Assembly: GCF_028888695.1 (NCBI RefSeq)
Contig: NZ_PNFF01000001.1
Coordinates: 124,001-188,000, forward strand
DNA: 64,000 bases
Source: Bacillus methanolicus
Lineage (GTDB): Bacteria > Bacillota > Bacilli > Bacillales > Cytobacillaceae
Reading direction: 5' to 3'
In this document: piece by piece, positions 49,691 through 57,655 of the stretch
Layout of the letters: every line of letters starts with the position of its first letter
Position numbering within the stretch: position 1 is the stretch's first letter
Translations under genes and position numbers: made by a program
The notes under the pieces: generated by a model
What the model saw: only the letters and a program-made list of their open reading frames with translations
Databases searched by the model: none
Told to the model about the DNA's origin: nothing

Positions 49691-49915
49691 ATGAACGGCT
49701 TATTAAAAAGGTCTTTGGAATCGGGAGAAATATTGGAAATGATTTATCTGTCTGATAAAAACCAATTGAGCCAGCGGAAAATCAAAGTAGTTGATATTTC
49801 ATCAAACACCTTTCGAGCATATTGTTTTTCAAGGCGTCAACCAAGAATCTTCAAAATAAGCAACGTTTTATCGATCGGACCTGTACGAAGAAGAAAAATG
49901 AATCAGGGGGCATAA
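49691..49915 (+). CDS. Small WYL-like/Sm-like fold protein
   Basis: 74 residues. LEMIYLSDKNQLSQRKIKVV, then FRAYCFSRRQPRIFKISNVL has the strand order and R-x-F-K-I-x-N-V-L end of WYL-type or related small beta barrels that sense ligands or bind nucleic acid. GGAGGTCTGAGCG precedes the ATG. Coupled to the LexA-like gene. Confidence 0.65.
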   Translation: MNGLLKRSLESGEILEMIYLSDKNQLSQRKIKVVDISSNTFRAYCFSRRQPRIFKISNVLSIGPVRRRKMNQGA

Positions 49916-49917
49916 AA

Positions 49918-50175
49918 ATGTATTACTTAGAGGAAAAAAGAATAACTATGGCAGAAAAGATTCAAAAACGCGAAGAGGAAATTTTGAACATAATTAAGGA
50001 GTACTGGGCGAAACACAAATATTCTCCTACAATTCGAGAAATCGTAAAAAAATCTAATATTAACTCTACTAGTACAGTCATGAGATATCTTTATCGTTTA
50101 AAAGAAAAAAGATTAATCGATTGGCATCCGAAAATGCCCCGAACATTACATATTAAAGAAAAGACCCCTTGTTAG
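49918..50175 (+). CDS. LexA DNA-binding-domain-like protein
   Basis: 85 residues. IQKREEEILNIIKEYWAKHK, YSPTIREIVKKSNINSTSTV and MRYLYRLKEKRLIDWHPKMP match the N-terminal winged helix of LexA, including the P-T-I-R-E-I recognition region. The autocleavage domain is absent. It could compete with host LexA at SOS boxes, such as the two in its own promoter. AGGGGG precedes ATG 49918. Confidence 0.82.
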   Translation: MYYLEEKRITMAEKIQKREEEILNIIKEYWAKHKYSPTIREIVKKSNINSTSTVMRYLYRLKEKRLIDWHPKMPRTLHIKEKTPC

Positions 50176-50186
50176 GGGTCTTATTG
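50161..50186 (+). terminator. Terminator of the LexA-like operon
   Basis: AAGACCCC-TTGTTA-GGGGTCTT followed by ATTGTTG. The stem overlaps the last codons and stop of the gene. Confidence 0.78.
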
Positions 50187-50203
50187 TTGAATTAATACAC
50201 TTG

Positions 50204-50425
50204 TCACATCCAAAAATCATGGTATTCAATATTAAAACCCATTTTCTTAAGACCTTTTTGTAGTTTTGCAAATGTGGAGAATTTTGGTTTGTATTCTTTA
50301 TCACTCGCCATGTTTGAAATCGTCGTTCGCCCCAATCCTGACTTATTCGCCACCTCATTTTGTTGAATTCCCCTTCGATCTAACCATTTCCCGAATTTAC
50401 TCCGCGGTTTACTAAAACCAAACAT
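50204..50425 (-). CDS. HTH (Xre) regulator
   Basis: 73 residues. FGKWLDRRGIQQNEVANKSG, then LGRTTISNMASDKEYKPKFS is an Xre helix-turn-helix. The C-terminal part (FAKLQKGLKKMGFNIEYHDF) is characteristic of small phage/ICE regulators. GAGGTG lies five bases before ATG 50425. Converges on the LexA-like gene. It may control the nearby operator-bearing promoters. Confidence 0.82.
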   Translation of the reverse strand: MFGFSKPRSKFGKWLDRRGIQQNEVANKSGLGRTTISNMASDKEYKPKFSTFAKLQKGLKKMGFNIEYHDFWM

Positions 50426-50570
50426 TTTCACACCTCATTCTTTTTTGTTACCAGTCTTGTCCAGAAATCCCGTTTTTAAACCTGATGCAAAATTCGGGAA
50501 TAGTGGACAAGCAGCAAAGAATACTCTTTATCAGGACGTCTTAGGACACTGATGAATGGAGGGAAAGGCA

Positions 50571-50636
50571 TGAACATAAAAGAAGGACGTCAATCAGACG
50601 TCAAACACGATAGAAGGGGGGCGTCACATGTATAGG
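50571..50636 (+). CDS. Possible 21-residue peptide
   Basis: ATG 50571 with GGAGGGAAAGG upstream gives a basic 21-residue peptide that overlaps the next start. Supported only by its ribosome site. Confidence 0.3.
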
Positions 50637-51050
50637 CCGACTGTACGTTATGCAGATGTTTATAAACAGTATGTGGATAATTTGTTCCATGCAACTTCAC
50701 TGGATCGCAATCAGATCATACGTGCTGCTCTGTTTACGGCTGCTTACTCCCAGGAGTTTTTAAAAATCATCAGTGTTTATAAGAAGAAAGACGTCACTCT
50801 TCCCTCCCCGCCATGGCAGCTGGAACAAACGGAACTGTGGATGGAACAAAACCCAACAACAAGAGAGGAGAGGGGCGTCAATGTTGACAGCCAAAGAAGA
50901 ACAAAAGTTAAAAAGGATCCTGGAATTATTGGACGAGAAAGAAGTGAGGACCAGAAAGATAGACGTCTCGGGCAGACTACGGGACGAGAAGGGGAGGTTC
51001 CGACGATCATCCGAACGTCAGGCGGGGGAATCAAAATACGAATCGGCTAG
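50628..51050 (+). CDS. Prophage right-end protein, unknown
   Basis: 140 residues. The first 80 (MYRPTVRYADVYKQYVDNLF, HATSLDRNQIIRAALFTAAY) look like a genuine conserved phage/plasmid protein with a ribbon-helix-helix-like start. The last 60 (from about TTREERGVN) read as low-complexity Arg/Gly and overlap the next gene in another frame, so an ancestral stop near 50880 may have been lost. GAAGGGGGGC precedes ATG 50628. Confidence 0.65.
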   Translation: MYRPTVRYADVYKQYVDNLFHATSLDRNQIIRAALFTAAYSQEFLKIISVYKKKDVTLPSPPWQLEQTELWMEQNPTTREERGVNVDSQRRTKVKKDPGIIGRERSEDQKDRRLGQTTGREGEVPTIIRTSGGGIKIRIG

Positions 51051-51180
51051 AGAGATTAAACTTGTTAAAGTGAAGGGGAGTTACGGAACGTATTTGGTTA
51101 AAACAAAATGGTTATCGGATGGGGAAATGGATTTATTATTAATCGGGGCATTTATAATCGTAATGGCACTTATTTTTTAA
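50881..51180 (+). CDS. Membrane-anchored charged prophage protein
   Basis: 99 residues: a highly charged helical region (MLTAKEEQKLKRILELLDEK, SGRLRDEKGRFRRSSERQ) and one C-terminal hydrophobic segment (MDLLLIGAFIIVMALIF). GAGGAGAGGGG precedes ATG 50881. It overlaps the upstream ORF by 170 bases. Last phage gene before attR. Confidence 0.62.
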   Translation: MLTAKEEQKLKRILELLDEKEVRTRKIDVSGRLRDEKGRFRRSSERQAGESKYESAREIKLVKVKGSYGTYLVKTKWLSDGEMDLLLIGAFIIVMALIF

Positions 51181-51225
51181 AATATCCACAATTTATCCTC
51201 GTTTCTAACATTAGCTTCTTAATAG

Positions 51226-51234
51226 GATCGCTTC
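51226..51234. repeat. Right attachment-site core (attR), GATCGCTTC
   Basis: Same nine bases as attL at 1216-1224. To the right lies the 5' part of the split YbjQ-like gene, to the left phage sequence. Confidence 0.88.
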
Positions 51235-51303
51235 TCCTGATACAATTCCAATGTAGCGCTCAATTTCCTTGCCCTGCAAAGTTGGGGTTGTTGTAAGAAT
51301 CAT
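51226..51303 (-). pseudogene. YbjQ/UPF0145-family gene, 5' part, split by the prophage
   Basis: The minus strand from ATG 51303 (AGGAGG upstream) reads MILTTTPTLQGKEIERYIGI, then VSGEAI, the standard YbjQ start. It runs into phage sequence (LLRS and stop at 51211) after the core. It joins the fragment at 970-1224 in frame. Confidence 0.93.
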
Positions 51304-51434
51304 TTTTTATCCTCCTTAATCATTATGACATTTCTTACGTTTTAAGCAGCAGCTTAGTTTCATTCATGTCGTAAATTTATTAAAAAGAATGCAGTGTTAC
51401 TATTTTAATATACAAAAAATTCAAAAAATATTGA

Positions 51435-51464
51435 TTGACAGGACAATCCGGGTGAAAATAGAAT
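51435..51464 (+). promoter_or_regulatory. Promoter of hutH
   Basis: TTGACA at 51435-51440 and TAGAAT at 51459-51464, with an 18-base spacer. It leaves a leader of about 140 bases containing the hairpin at 51548. Confidence 0.7.
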
Positions 51465-51547
51465 AAACTTTAAGAAGATTTTTTTCAGAATGGATGATTG
51501 TTATGAGGCATCGTAAAAATTACTTTCAAATAAATAATATCAAAGCA

Positions 51548-51583
51548 AAAGAGGCTGTTCTTTAAGAACAGCCTCTTTCTTTA
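51548..51583 (+). terminator. Leader hairpin/terminator in front of hutH
   Basis: AAAGAGGCTGTTCTT pairs perfectly with AAGAACAGCCTCTTT, followed by CTTTATT. It lies between the promoter and the ribosome site of hutH. Either a terminator for a small upstream unit or an attenuator. In B. subtilis hutH expression is controlled by HutP-dependent antitermination at a comparable place; HutP triplet sites were not verified here. Confidence 0.72.
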
Positions 51584-51612
51584 TTCTGATAAAGTGGTAG
51601 AGGGTGAATCTA

Positions 51613-53097
51613 ATGGTTATTTTAACAGGGAAGGATTTGACTTTAAATGATATAAAAAGAGTCATTTTACAACGGGAAAGGGCCGCTGCTTCCTCCGAAA
51701 GTTTGGCAAAGACAGAGAAAAGCCATCTTGCAGTAAACAAAATTGTTCAACAAGGAAAAATTGTCTACGGAATAAACACTGGATTTGGAAAATTCAGCGA
51801 TGTGTTGATTAATGATTCCGATGTAAAAGAATTGCAGTTAAACTTAATCAGATCTCATGCCTGCGGAGTAGGGGAGCCGTTTCCTGAAAATGTTTCAAGA
51901 GCTATGTTGCTTCTGCGTGCAAATGCTCTGTTAAAAGGTTATTCGGGAATCAGACCGGCAATTGTGAACCGGTTATTGGAATTTATCGATAAAGAAATCC
52001 ATCCGGTTATTCCCCAGCAAGGATCTTTAGGGGCGAGCGGTGATCTGGCACCGCTGTCGCACCTTGCACTTCCCATCATTGGGGAAGGAGAAGTATTTTA
52101 TAAGGGAAAAAGAATGGAGGCAAGCGAAGCGCTGGCAAACGAAGGATTAGAACCGATGATCCTGGAAGCGAAAGAAGGACTGGCGCTAATTAATGGTACG
52201 CAAGCGATGACAGCTATGGGAGTAATTGCTTATTTAGAGGCTGAACAGCTTGCCCGTTTAAGCGAAATGATTGCTTCGATGACCATAGAAGGCCTAAATG
52301 GCATTATAGATGCTTTTGAAGAAGAAATTCATCTTGCACGCGGATATCAGCAGCAAATTGAAACCGCAAGAAGAATAAGGACTTATTTAAGAGGAAGCAT
52401 GTTGACAACGAAACAGGGAGATCTTCGTGTCCAGGATGCTTACTCTCTACGATGCATCCCCCAGGTTCACGGAGCTTCATGGCAAGCGTTGGATTATGTA
52501 AAAGAAAAACTTGAAATCGAAATAAACGCGGCAACCGATAATCCGCTAATATTTAATGACGGAGATAAAGTAATTTCCGGGGGGAATTTCCACGGACAGC
52601 CAATTGCACTTGCGATGGATTTTATGAAAATTGCTGTCGCTGAACTGGCAAATATTTCAGAACGGCGAATCGAAAGGCTGGTCAATCCGCAGTTGAATGA
52701 CTTGCCGCCATTTCTTAGCCCGAAGCCGGGGCTGCAATCAGGAGCGATGATTATGCAATATTGTGCAGCTTCTCTAGTGTCTGAAAATAAAATACTCGCA
52801 CATCCGGCCAGTGTTGATTCCATTCCATCTTCTGCAAACCAGGAGGACCATGTCAGTATGGGAACTATCGCTGCCAGACATGCATACCAAATCGTGCAAA
52901 ACGTCAGAAGAGTGCTTGCCATCGAATTGATTTGTGCAATGGAGGCAGTGAAGCATAGAGGAATTGAAAAAATGGCGGAGTTTACGAAGCAGTTTTATCA
53001 GCAAGCTAGACAAATTGTTCCTGCCATTGAAAAAGACCGAATCTTTTCAAATGACATTGAACGTGCATCTAAATGGCTTAGTGAGCTTACTTTGTAA
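51613..53097 (+). CDS. hutH: Histidine ammonia-lyase
   Basis: 494 residues. The MIO prosthetic group triad lies in [18 protein letters not shown] (Ala-Ser-Gly). [25 protein letters not shown] and [20 protein letters not shown] are invariant hut phrases. It deaminates histidine to urocanate. ATG 51613 lies eight bases after AGAGGG; GTG 51604 is an alternative. No other hut gene is in the window, so the pathway partners lie elsewhere. Confidence 0.95.
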   Translation: MVILTGKDLTLNDIKRVILQRERAAASSESLAKTEKSHLAVNKIVQQGKIVYGINTGFGKFSDVLINDSDVKELQLNLIRSHACGVGEPFPENVSRAMLLLRANALLKGYSGIRPAIVNRLLEFIDKEIHPVIPQQGSLGASGDLAPLSHLALPIIGEGEVFYKGKRMEASEALANEGLEPMILEAKEGLALINGTQAMTAMGVIAYLEAEQLARLSEMIASMTIEGLNGIIDAFEEEIHLARGYQQQIETARRIRTYLRGSMLTTKQGDLRVQDAYSLRCIPQVHGASWQALDYVKEKLEIEINAATDNPLIFNDGDKVISGGNFHGQPIALAMDFMKIAVAELANISERRIERLVNPQLNDLPPFLSPKPGLQSGAMIMQYCAASLVSENKILAHPASVDSIPSSANQEDHVSMGTIAARHAYQIVQNVRRVLAIELICAMEAVKHRGIEKMAEFTKQFYQQARQIVPAIEKDRIFSNDIERASKWLSELTL

Positions 53098-53100
53098 GAC

Positions 53101-53122
53101 AAGGGTCTGACCCTTTGCTTTT
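53101..53122 (+). terminator. Probable hutH terminator
   Basis: AAGGGT-CTG-ACCCTT followed by TGCTTTT, three bases after the hutH stop region. A short stem and an imperfect T-tract, so moderate support. Confidence 0.5.
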
Positions 53123-53141
53123 GAGTCAGCCCCCCATATTA

Positions 53142-53297
53142 TTAGTCGCTTTCAACCCGATTTTTAAATGCTTCCTGGGTAACGATTAGTTCTTCATCTT
53201 CTATTCGTTCTTTCGTGTGTTTTTTCGCAATGCTGTTTTCAGGAAAATTTCCGGGATGACCTTTTTTCTTATGATTAAATTCATTTCCTCTTGCCAT
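53142..53297 (-). CDS. Small basic/acidic conserved Bacillus protein
   Basis: 51 residues: MARGNEFNHKKKGHPGNFPE, then NSIAKKHTKERIEDEELIV. It resembles very small, hydrophilic conserved proteins of spore formers and may be spore-associated, but I do not recognise the family for certain. AGGAGTGG precedes ATG 53297. Confidence 0.65.
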   Translation of the reverse strand: MARGNEFNHKKKGHPGNFPENSIAKKHTKERIEDEELIVTQEAFKNRVESD

Positions 53298-53438
53298 TTT
53301 GTCCACTCCTTTCCTTTTCAAATTTATCATTCCCGGTATTTTAAGAAATATTTCATACTGCTTGGAAAGGGTGCCTGACTGTTCAAGAAAGTATATAATA
53401 ATGAAACAAATACAACGTTTGAACGAGGAGGAGACGGA

Positions 53439-53813
53439 GTGGATTTTTCATATCTTTTGTCAGAAGACAGAATCCGTAAAGCTTATGAGAATGGCGAATT
53501 TGATAACTTGCCCGGATACGGAAAACCCCTAAAGCTTGATGATTTATCGTCAGTACCCGAAGAATTGCGGATGGCTTATCGGCTTCTTAAAAATGCAGGC
53601 TATTCTCCAGAGGAAAACCGCTTAAAACAAGAAATGATGACAATCGAAGACTTGTTGAAAAGCTGTGATGACCAAGTGGAAAAAGAAAGGCTTCAAAAGA
53701 AGCTAAATGAAAAAATGCTTCGCTTCAACAGCTTAATGTCAAAACGGGGAGTAAAAACCAATTCAAGCATCTTTAAAAATTACGGCAGTAAAATTAATAG
53801 CAAATTCAGCTAA
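53439..53813 (+). CDS. DUF1992 (DnaJ-homologue subfamily C member 28-like) protein
   Basis: 124 residues. LLSEDRIRKAYENGEFDNLP, GYGKPLKLDDLSSVPEELRM and AYRLLKNAGYSPEE are the DUF1992 signature. The rest is a helical coiled coil. GTG 53439 follows GAGGAGGAG. A terminator follows its stop. Cytosolic, function unknown. Confidence 0.88.
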   Translation: MDFSYLLSEDRIRKAYENGEFDNLPGYGKPLKLDDLSSVPEELRMAYRLLKNAGYSPEENRLKQEMMTIEDLLKSCDDQVEKERLQKKLNEKMLRFNSLMSKRGVKTNSSIFKNYGSKINSKFS

Positions 53814-53818
53814 TCATC

Positions 53819-53853
53819 AAAAACATCCGAACAGCCGGATGTTTTTGATTTTT
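53819..53853 (+). terminator. Terminator of the DUF1992 gene
   Basis: AAAAACATCCG-AACAGC-CGGATGTTTTT, 11-bp perfect stem, then a T-rich run. Confidence 0.85.
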
Positions 53854-53867
53854 ATATATGTACAAAC

Positions 53868-53894
53868 TAAATAAACGGAAAAAATTGTCGAAAT
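53868..53894 (+). promoter_or_regulatory. SigD-like (motility sigma) promoter of motAB
   Basis: TAAA at 53868-53871, 15 bases, then GTCGAAAT at 53887-53894. The consensus is TAAA-N15-GCCGATAT (6 of 8 in the -10). It is about 110 bp before motA, whose Bacillus homologue is SigD-dependent. Confidence 0.7.
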
Positions 53895-54007
53895 AAAAAG
53901 GGAAGCATATTTTATAGGTACAATTAGCAAAAAGCTTGTTGATTGCTATCAATTAAAAAGGCAAATATGATAGATTCATAAAGTACGAGATAAGACAGGT
54001 GAACTAC

Positions 54008-54802
54008 ATGGATAAAACTACATTAATCGGATTGATATTAGGTATTGCAGCAGTTGGAGTTGGGATCGTTTTAAAAGGTGTAAGCCCTAATTCTCTTATT
54101 AATCCAGCAGCAATTTTGATTATCATTGGCGGAACGGCTGGGGCTGTAACGATCGCTTTTCCCAGCAGTGAGATAAAAAGAGTGCCGAAATTGTTTGGCG
54201 TTCTTTTTAAAGAGCAACAGTATATGCAGCCATCCGAGCTGATCAAGCTGTTTTCTGACTGGGCCCAAATTGCCCGGAAAGAAGGGCTGCTTGCTTTAGA
54301 GGTAAAGACGAATGAAATCGAAGATCCATTTTTAAGAAATGGTCTTTCACTTGCAGTGGACGGGCAAAGCGCAGACTACATTCGGGATGTGCTTACGGAA
54401 GAAATTGAGGCAATGGAAGAAAGGCACCTTACCGGCGCAGCCATTTTTACACAGGCGGGGACGTATGCTCCTACACTTGGGGTGTTAGGGGCAGTTGTCG
54501 GGCTGATTGCAGCTTTAAGCAATATGGAAAATACGAACGAATTGGGACATGCGATCAGTGGTGCTTTCGTCGCCACCCTTTTAGGAATTTTTACAGGATA
54601 CGTTTTATGGCATCCTTTTGCTAATAAGCTGAAACGAAAATCAAAGCAGGAAGCAAAAATAAAATACATGATGATTGAAGGTATTTTGTCCATTCTAGAA
54701 GGCGAGTCGCCAAGAGTTATTGAACAAAAACTTGCATCTTACCTTCCGGCTGGAGAACGAAAGGCATTTCTCGAGGAAAGCAGTGTGAAGAAAGATGAGT
54801 AA
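54008..54802 (+). CDS. motA: Flagellar motor stator protein MotA
   Basis: 264 residues with four membrane helices. SLINPAAILIIIGGTAGAV, RKEGLLALE, ERHLTGAAIFTQAGTYAPTL and GVLGAVVGLIAAL are the MotA family core, including the conserved prolines and the cytoplasmic charged loop. With MotB it forms the proton channel of the stator. ATG 54008 follows AGGTG; an upstream in-frame codon is not needed. It overlaps motB by eight bases. Confidence 0.95.
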   Translation: MDKTTLIGLILGIAAVGVGIVLKGVSPNSLINPAAILIIIGGTAGAVTIAFPSSEIKRVPKLFGVLFKEQQYMQPSELIKLFSDWAQIARKEGLLALEVKTNEIEDPFLRNGLSLAVDGQSADYIRDVLTEEIEAMEERHLTGAAIFTQAGTYAPTLGVLGAVVGLIAALSNMENTNELGHAISGAFVATLLGIFTGYVLWHPFANKLKRKSKQEAKIKYMMIEGILSILEGESPRVIEQKLASYLPAGERKAFLEESSVKKDE

Positions 54803-55553
54803 GCGCAAAAAGAAGCATGATCATGAAGATCACATCGATGAAACCTGGCTCATTCCTTATTCCGATCTCCTTACATTGTTATTGGCTTTGTTTATCGTAT
54901 TGTTTTCAATGAGCTCTGTCGATGCCCAAAAATTTCAGATATTATCAAAGGCTTTCAATGATATTTTTACCGGCGGTACGGGAGTTACCGAGTTTCAGAG
55001 CCCTATGCCTGAAGGGCAAATGGAATCACCTGATGAACGAAAAAAAGACCAGGAGAAAGTTGAGAATCAAAGTGCACAAAATGTAGATAAACAGGAACTG
55101 AAAAAAATTGAAAATAAAATAACTGCTTATGTTAAGGAAACCCATCTAACGAACAAGCTCAATACTTCACTAAACGATGAAGGACTGCTTGTAACAATTC
55201 GTGACAATGTCTTATTTGATTCAGGAAGTGCCGAGGTCAGACCGGAAGATGTGAAAATAGCAAAAGAAATCGCCGAACTTCTTGTCATTGACCCGCCGCG
55301 GAATATTATTATCAGCGGTCATACTGACAATGTTCCGATTCATACAGCCAATTTTGAATCAAACTGGGAATTGAGCGTGATGCGCGCTGTCAATTTTATG
55401 AAGATTATGCTGGAAAATGATAAGCTCGATCCCCGTTGGATCAGTGCAAAAGGTTACGGAGAATATAAGCCGGTTGCTTCGAATAAAACAGAAGAAGGAA
55501 GAGCGAAAAACAGGCGTGTGGAAATTTTAATATTGCCGCGAACCGGAGGTTAA
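54795..55553 (+). CDS. motB: Flagellar motor stator protein MotB
   Basis: 252 residues. One membrane helix carries the proton-binding Asp (PYSDLLTLLLALFIVLFSM). The plug region follows, then an OmpA-type peptidoglycan-binding domain (NVLFDSGSAEVRPEDV, IIISGHTDNVPIHTANFESN, GYGEYKPVASNKTEEG, KNRRVEILI). It anchors the stator to the wall. Confidence 0.95.
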   Translation: MSKRKKKHDHEDHIDETWLIPYSDLLTLLLALFIVLFSMSSVDAQKFQILSKAFNDIFTGGTGVTEFQSPMPEGQMESPDERKKDQEKVENQSAQNVDKQELKKIENKITAYVKETHLTNKLNTSLNDEGLLVTIRDNVLFDSGSAEVRPEDVKIAKEIAELLVIDPPRNIIISGHTDNVPIHTANFESNWELSVMRAVNFMKIMLENDKLDPRWISAKGYGEYKPVASNKTEEGRAKNRRVEILILPRTGG

Positions 55554-55576
55554 GCTTCTTATGCTTAGCCTTTTTT
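55548..55576 (+). terminator. Terminator of motAB
   Basis: GGTTAAGC pairs with GCTTAGCC (one G-U) around seven bases, then TTTTTT. The stem overlaps the motB stop. Confidence 0.78.
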
Positions 55577-56014
55577 GCAATTGTAGAAATAACAAAAATT
55601 CAAAGAAAGTCAGCTGCTTTGTATAAATTGTCGAAGCATGCGGAATAGAAATCGATTTTTCCGCGGCAGGTTTTTGCTGTCTTTAAAGGATTCTTATCAT
55701 TTTAGTCCAACTTTTATTTGTTTCATCCGCCATTACCCGGGAAATTTCGCTACAGTGAAGAAGTTTAATAATTTTGTCATAAATATGTATTTTCGTTAAC
55801 AATCATTGTTATTTCTTCTATACTTTCGCCAATTTTTCTGTAAAAAGCTAAGGGCCATTCTCAAAAACATGAATAACAGCTAAAATAAGAACCAATATGA
55901 ATTTGAGGACGGCCACTCAAATTCTTTGAAAAACGTTTCTTCCAACGATAATATAATGAAGATGGAAGAAATATTATCGATAATGATTATTACCTTTGAA
56001 AGGCAGGATACTGG
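55577..56014. other. 438-bp gap with no gene found
   Basis: AT-rich sequence between motB and map. No credible ORF with a ribosome site and no strong hairpin. The part just before map (55950-56010) is the likely promoter/leader region for map (AATATAATG near 55950). Confidence 0.6.
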
Positions 56015-56773
56015 ATGATTGTCTTAAAATCACCGCGGGAAATCGAAATGATGAAAAAGTCGGGAGAAATTCTCGCAGCTTGTCATAAAGAATTGGCAAA
56101 AATGATAAAACCGGGAATAACCACATGGGAAATTGAAAATTTTGTTGATCAGTTTTTAAAAGAAAATGGTGCCGTACCGGAACAAAAAGGATATAAAGGA
56201 TACCAATTTGCAACATGCGCAAGCATTAACGATGAGGTTTGCCATGGATTTCCCCGAAAAGATCCTTTAAAGGAAGGGGATATTGTGACCATTGATATGG
56301 TTGTAAACTATAATGGAGCCTTGGCTGATTCAGCATGGACGTATGCTGTAGGGAACGTTTCACCGAAAACAGAAAAGCTTTTGGAAGTTACGAAAGAAGC
56401 TCTTTATAAAGGAATAGAACAAGCACAAATTGGGAACCGGATTGGTGATATCGGCCACGCTATTCAAACATATGTAGAAAGTGAAGGTTTTTCTGTTGTC
56501 CGTGATTTTATTGGTCATGGTATAGGAGCGGTTATTCATGAAAAACCTGATGTTCCTCATTTTGGATTGCCGGGAAAAGGACCGCGCATTAAAGAAGGGA
56601 TGGTTTTCACAATCGAACCGATGGTGAATGAAGGCACCTATCATACACAAATGGATGGAAACGGCTGGACAGCACGAACAACAGACGGAAAAAACTCTGC
56701 ACAATACGAACACACGATAGCGATTACAAAAGATGGGCCGATCATTTTAACAGACCAAGACTCGATTTCATAA
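56015..56773 (+). CDS. map: Methionine aminopeptidase, type I
   Basis: 252 residues with the five metal ligands in context: GDIVTIDMVVNYNGALADSA (two Asp), IGHGIGAVIHEKPDVPH (His), MVFTIEPMV (Glu) and AQYEHTIAIT (Glu). It removes initiator methionine. This is a second-copy, YflG-like form, since it is not in the ribosomal-protein operon. A GGCAGG-like site lies upstream of ATG 56015. Confidence 0.93.
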   Translation: MIVLKSPREIEMMKKSGEILAACHKELAKMIKPGITTWEIENFVDQFLKENGAVPEQKGYKGYQFATCASINDEVCHGFPRKDPLKEGDIVTIDMVVNYNGALADSAWTYAVGNVSPKTEKLLEVTKEALYKGIEQAQIGNRIGDIGHAIQTYVESEGFSVVRDFIGHGIGAVIHEKPDVPHFGLPGKGPRIKEGMVFTIEPMVNEGTYHTQMDGNGWTARTTDGKNSAQYEHTIAITKDGPIILTDQDSIS

Positions 56774-56812
56774 ACCTGATGAAAATTTTTCTTGATAACC
56801 AAATAAGAAATG

Positions 56813-56850
56813 TCCGCTGTCATATGGAAGACAGCGGATTCCAGTTTTTT
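56813..56850. terminator. Convergent terminator between map and yfkK
   Basis: TCCGCTGTC pairs with GACAGCGGA around eight bases, followed by a T-rich run that reaches the yfkK stop. Suitable for both strands. Confidence 0.8.
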
Positions 56851-57074
56851 TATTTTTTTCTCAAACTTCCTAATTCCTCAGCAAGCGCCTGCATCTCACT
56901 CGGGCTAAAAGTGTTTTTTTTCATGACCATTTCGTAAATTTCTTTTAATTCTTCATACATTTCTTCATTAAAATGAGTTGGTTTAATTGCACCAAAATTT
57001 AATACTTTTAATTTTTCCTTTATTCTTTCAATCATATATTCGACGTTTTCAGCTGATTTTTGCGAAAGGTCCAC
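56850..57074 (-). CDS. yfkK: UPF0435/DUF1128 protein YfkK
   Basis: 74 residues starting [20 protein letters not shown], then [31 protein letters not shown] and [15 protein letters not shown], closely following B. subtilis YfkK. GTG 57074 is preferred (AGAGG at nine bases); ATG 57083 abuts its ribosome site. Function unknown. Confidence 0.88.
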   Translation of the reverse strand: MDLSQKSAENVEYMIERIKEKLKVLNFGAIKPTHFNEEMYEELKEIYEMVMKKNTFSPSEMQALAEELGSLRKK

Positions 57075-57278
57075 TCCGTTCATCCTCTCAGTTTTTTTCT
57101 CTCATCTTTTCATGTATTGAGTAAATTGTCAATTGAGTTTTAGTTGCAGTATGAATGATTAAAACCAAACCTCTTGCATGAAAGCGCGAATATGAAAGAA
57201 AATGAAGGAGAACTGTTTTGAATCCTTCATGGGAGGGAAATAAATACAAAGCATGGGATGTAGGAAGGAGAAGAATTT

Positions 57279-57608
57279 ATGGGAAATTCTAAATTTTTTT
57301 GGAAAAGCGTTTTATTCGGTGCAATTGCCGGGGGAGCTTTAAGTCTGCTAAATAGAGAAACGCGCCATGCGGTAATGAATGATTGCAAAAAAACAGCAAA
57401 AAATATTTCTTATATAGTAAAACATCCAGACGAAGTGGTTGATCAATTAAAACAAGTTTCAAGCAAGGTCCGCGCTACTGTAAAGGAAGTTAGCGAGGAC
57501 GTTTCTTACATAACTGAAAAAGTTGCAGAACTTCGCGAAGTAACTCCGCAAGTAGCCGAAATGGTGAAGGATACGAAAGAAGCATTCAATAAAAATGGAC
57601 AATCTTAA
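57279..57608 (+). CDS. YtxH-like general stress protein
   Basis: 109 residues. One N-terminal hydrophobic segment (FWKSVLFGAIAGGALSLLN), then a long amphipathic helical region (VSSKVRATVKEVSEDVSYIT). This is the YtxH family layout. It lies immediately upstream of yfkH, in the place of yfkI of B. subtilis. AGGAAGGAGAAG precedes the ATG. Confidence 0.78.
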   Translation: MGNSKFFWKSVLFGAIAGGALSLLNRETRHAVMNDCKKTAKNISYIVKHPDEVVDQLKQVSSKVRATVKEVSEDVSYITEKVAELREVTPQVAEMVKDTKEAFNKNGQS

Positions 57609-57655
57609 CGATCAGTTGTCAATCCATCTGAAGCGGAAAGTATTTGAGGTGCGGA

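Larger units (their letters stand above)
1225..51234. mobile_element. Complete-looking temperate contractile-tail prophage, about 50 kb
   Basis: The element is bounded by the attL and attR cores inside a disrupted YbjQ-like gene. It contains integrase, repressor and Cro-like genes, replication genes, terminase, portal, capsid, sheath, tube, tape measure, baseplate, fibres, holin and endolysin in standard order. No structural gene is obviously missing. Two small accessory genes carry a nonsense codon or frameshift (12518 and 21324), so inducibility is plausible but unproven. Confidence 0.95.

Noticed and set aside
51200-51234. tRNA gene as integration site
   Set aside because: No tRNA-like sequence at either end. 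The split YbjQ-like gene explains the site fully.
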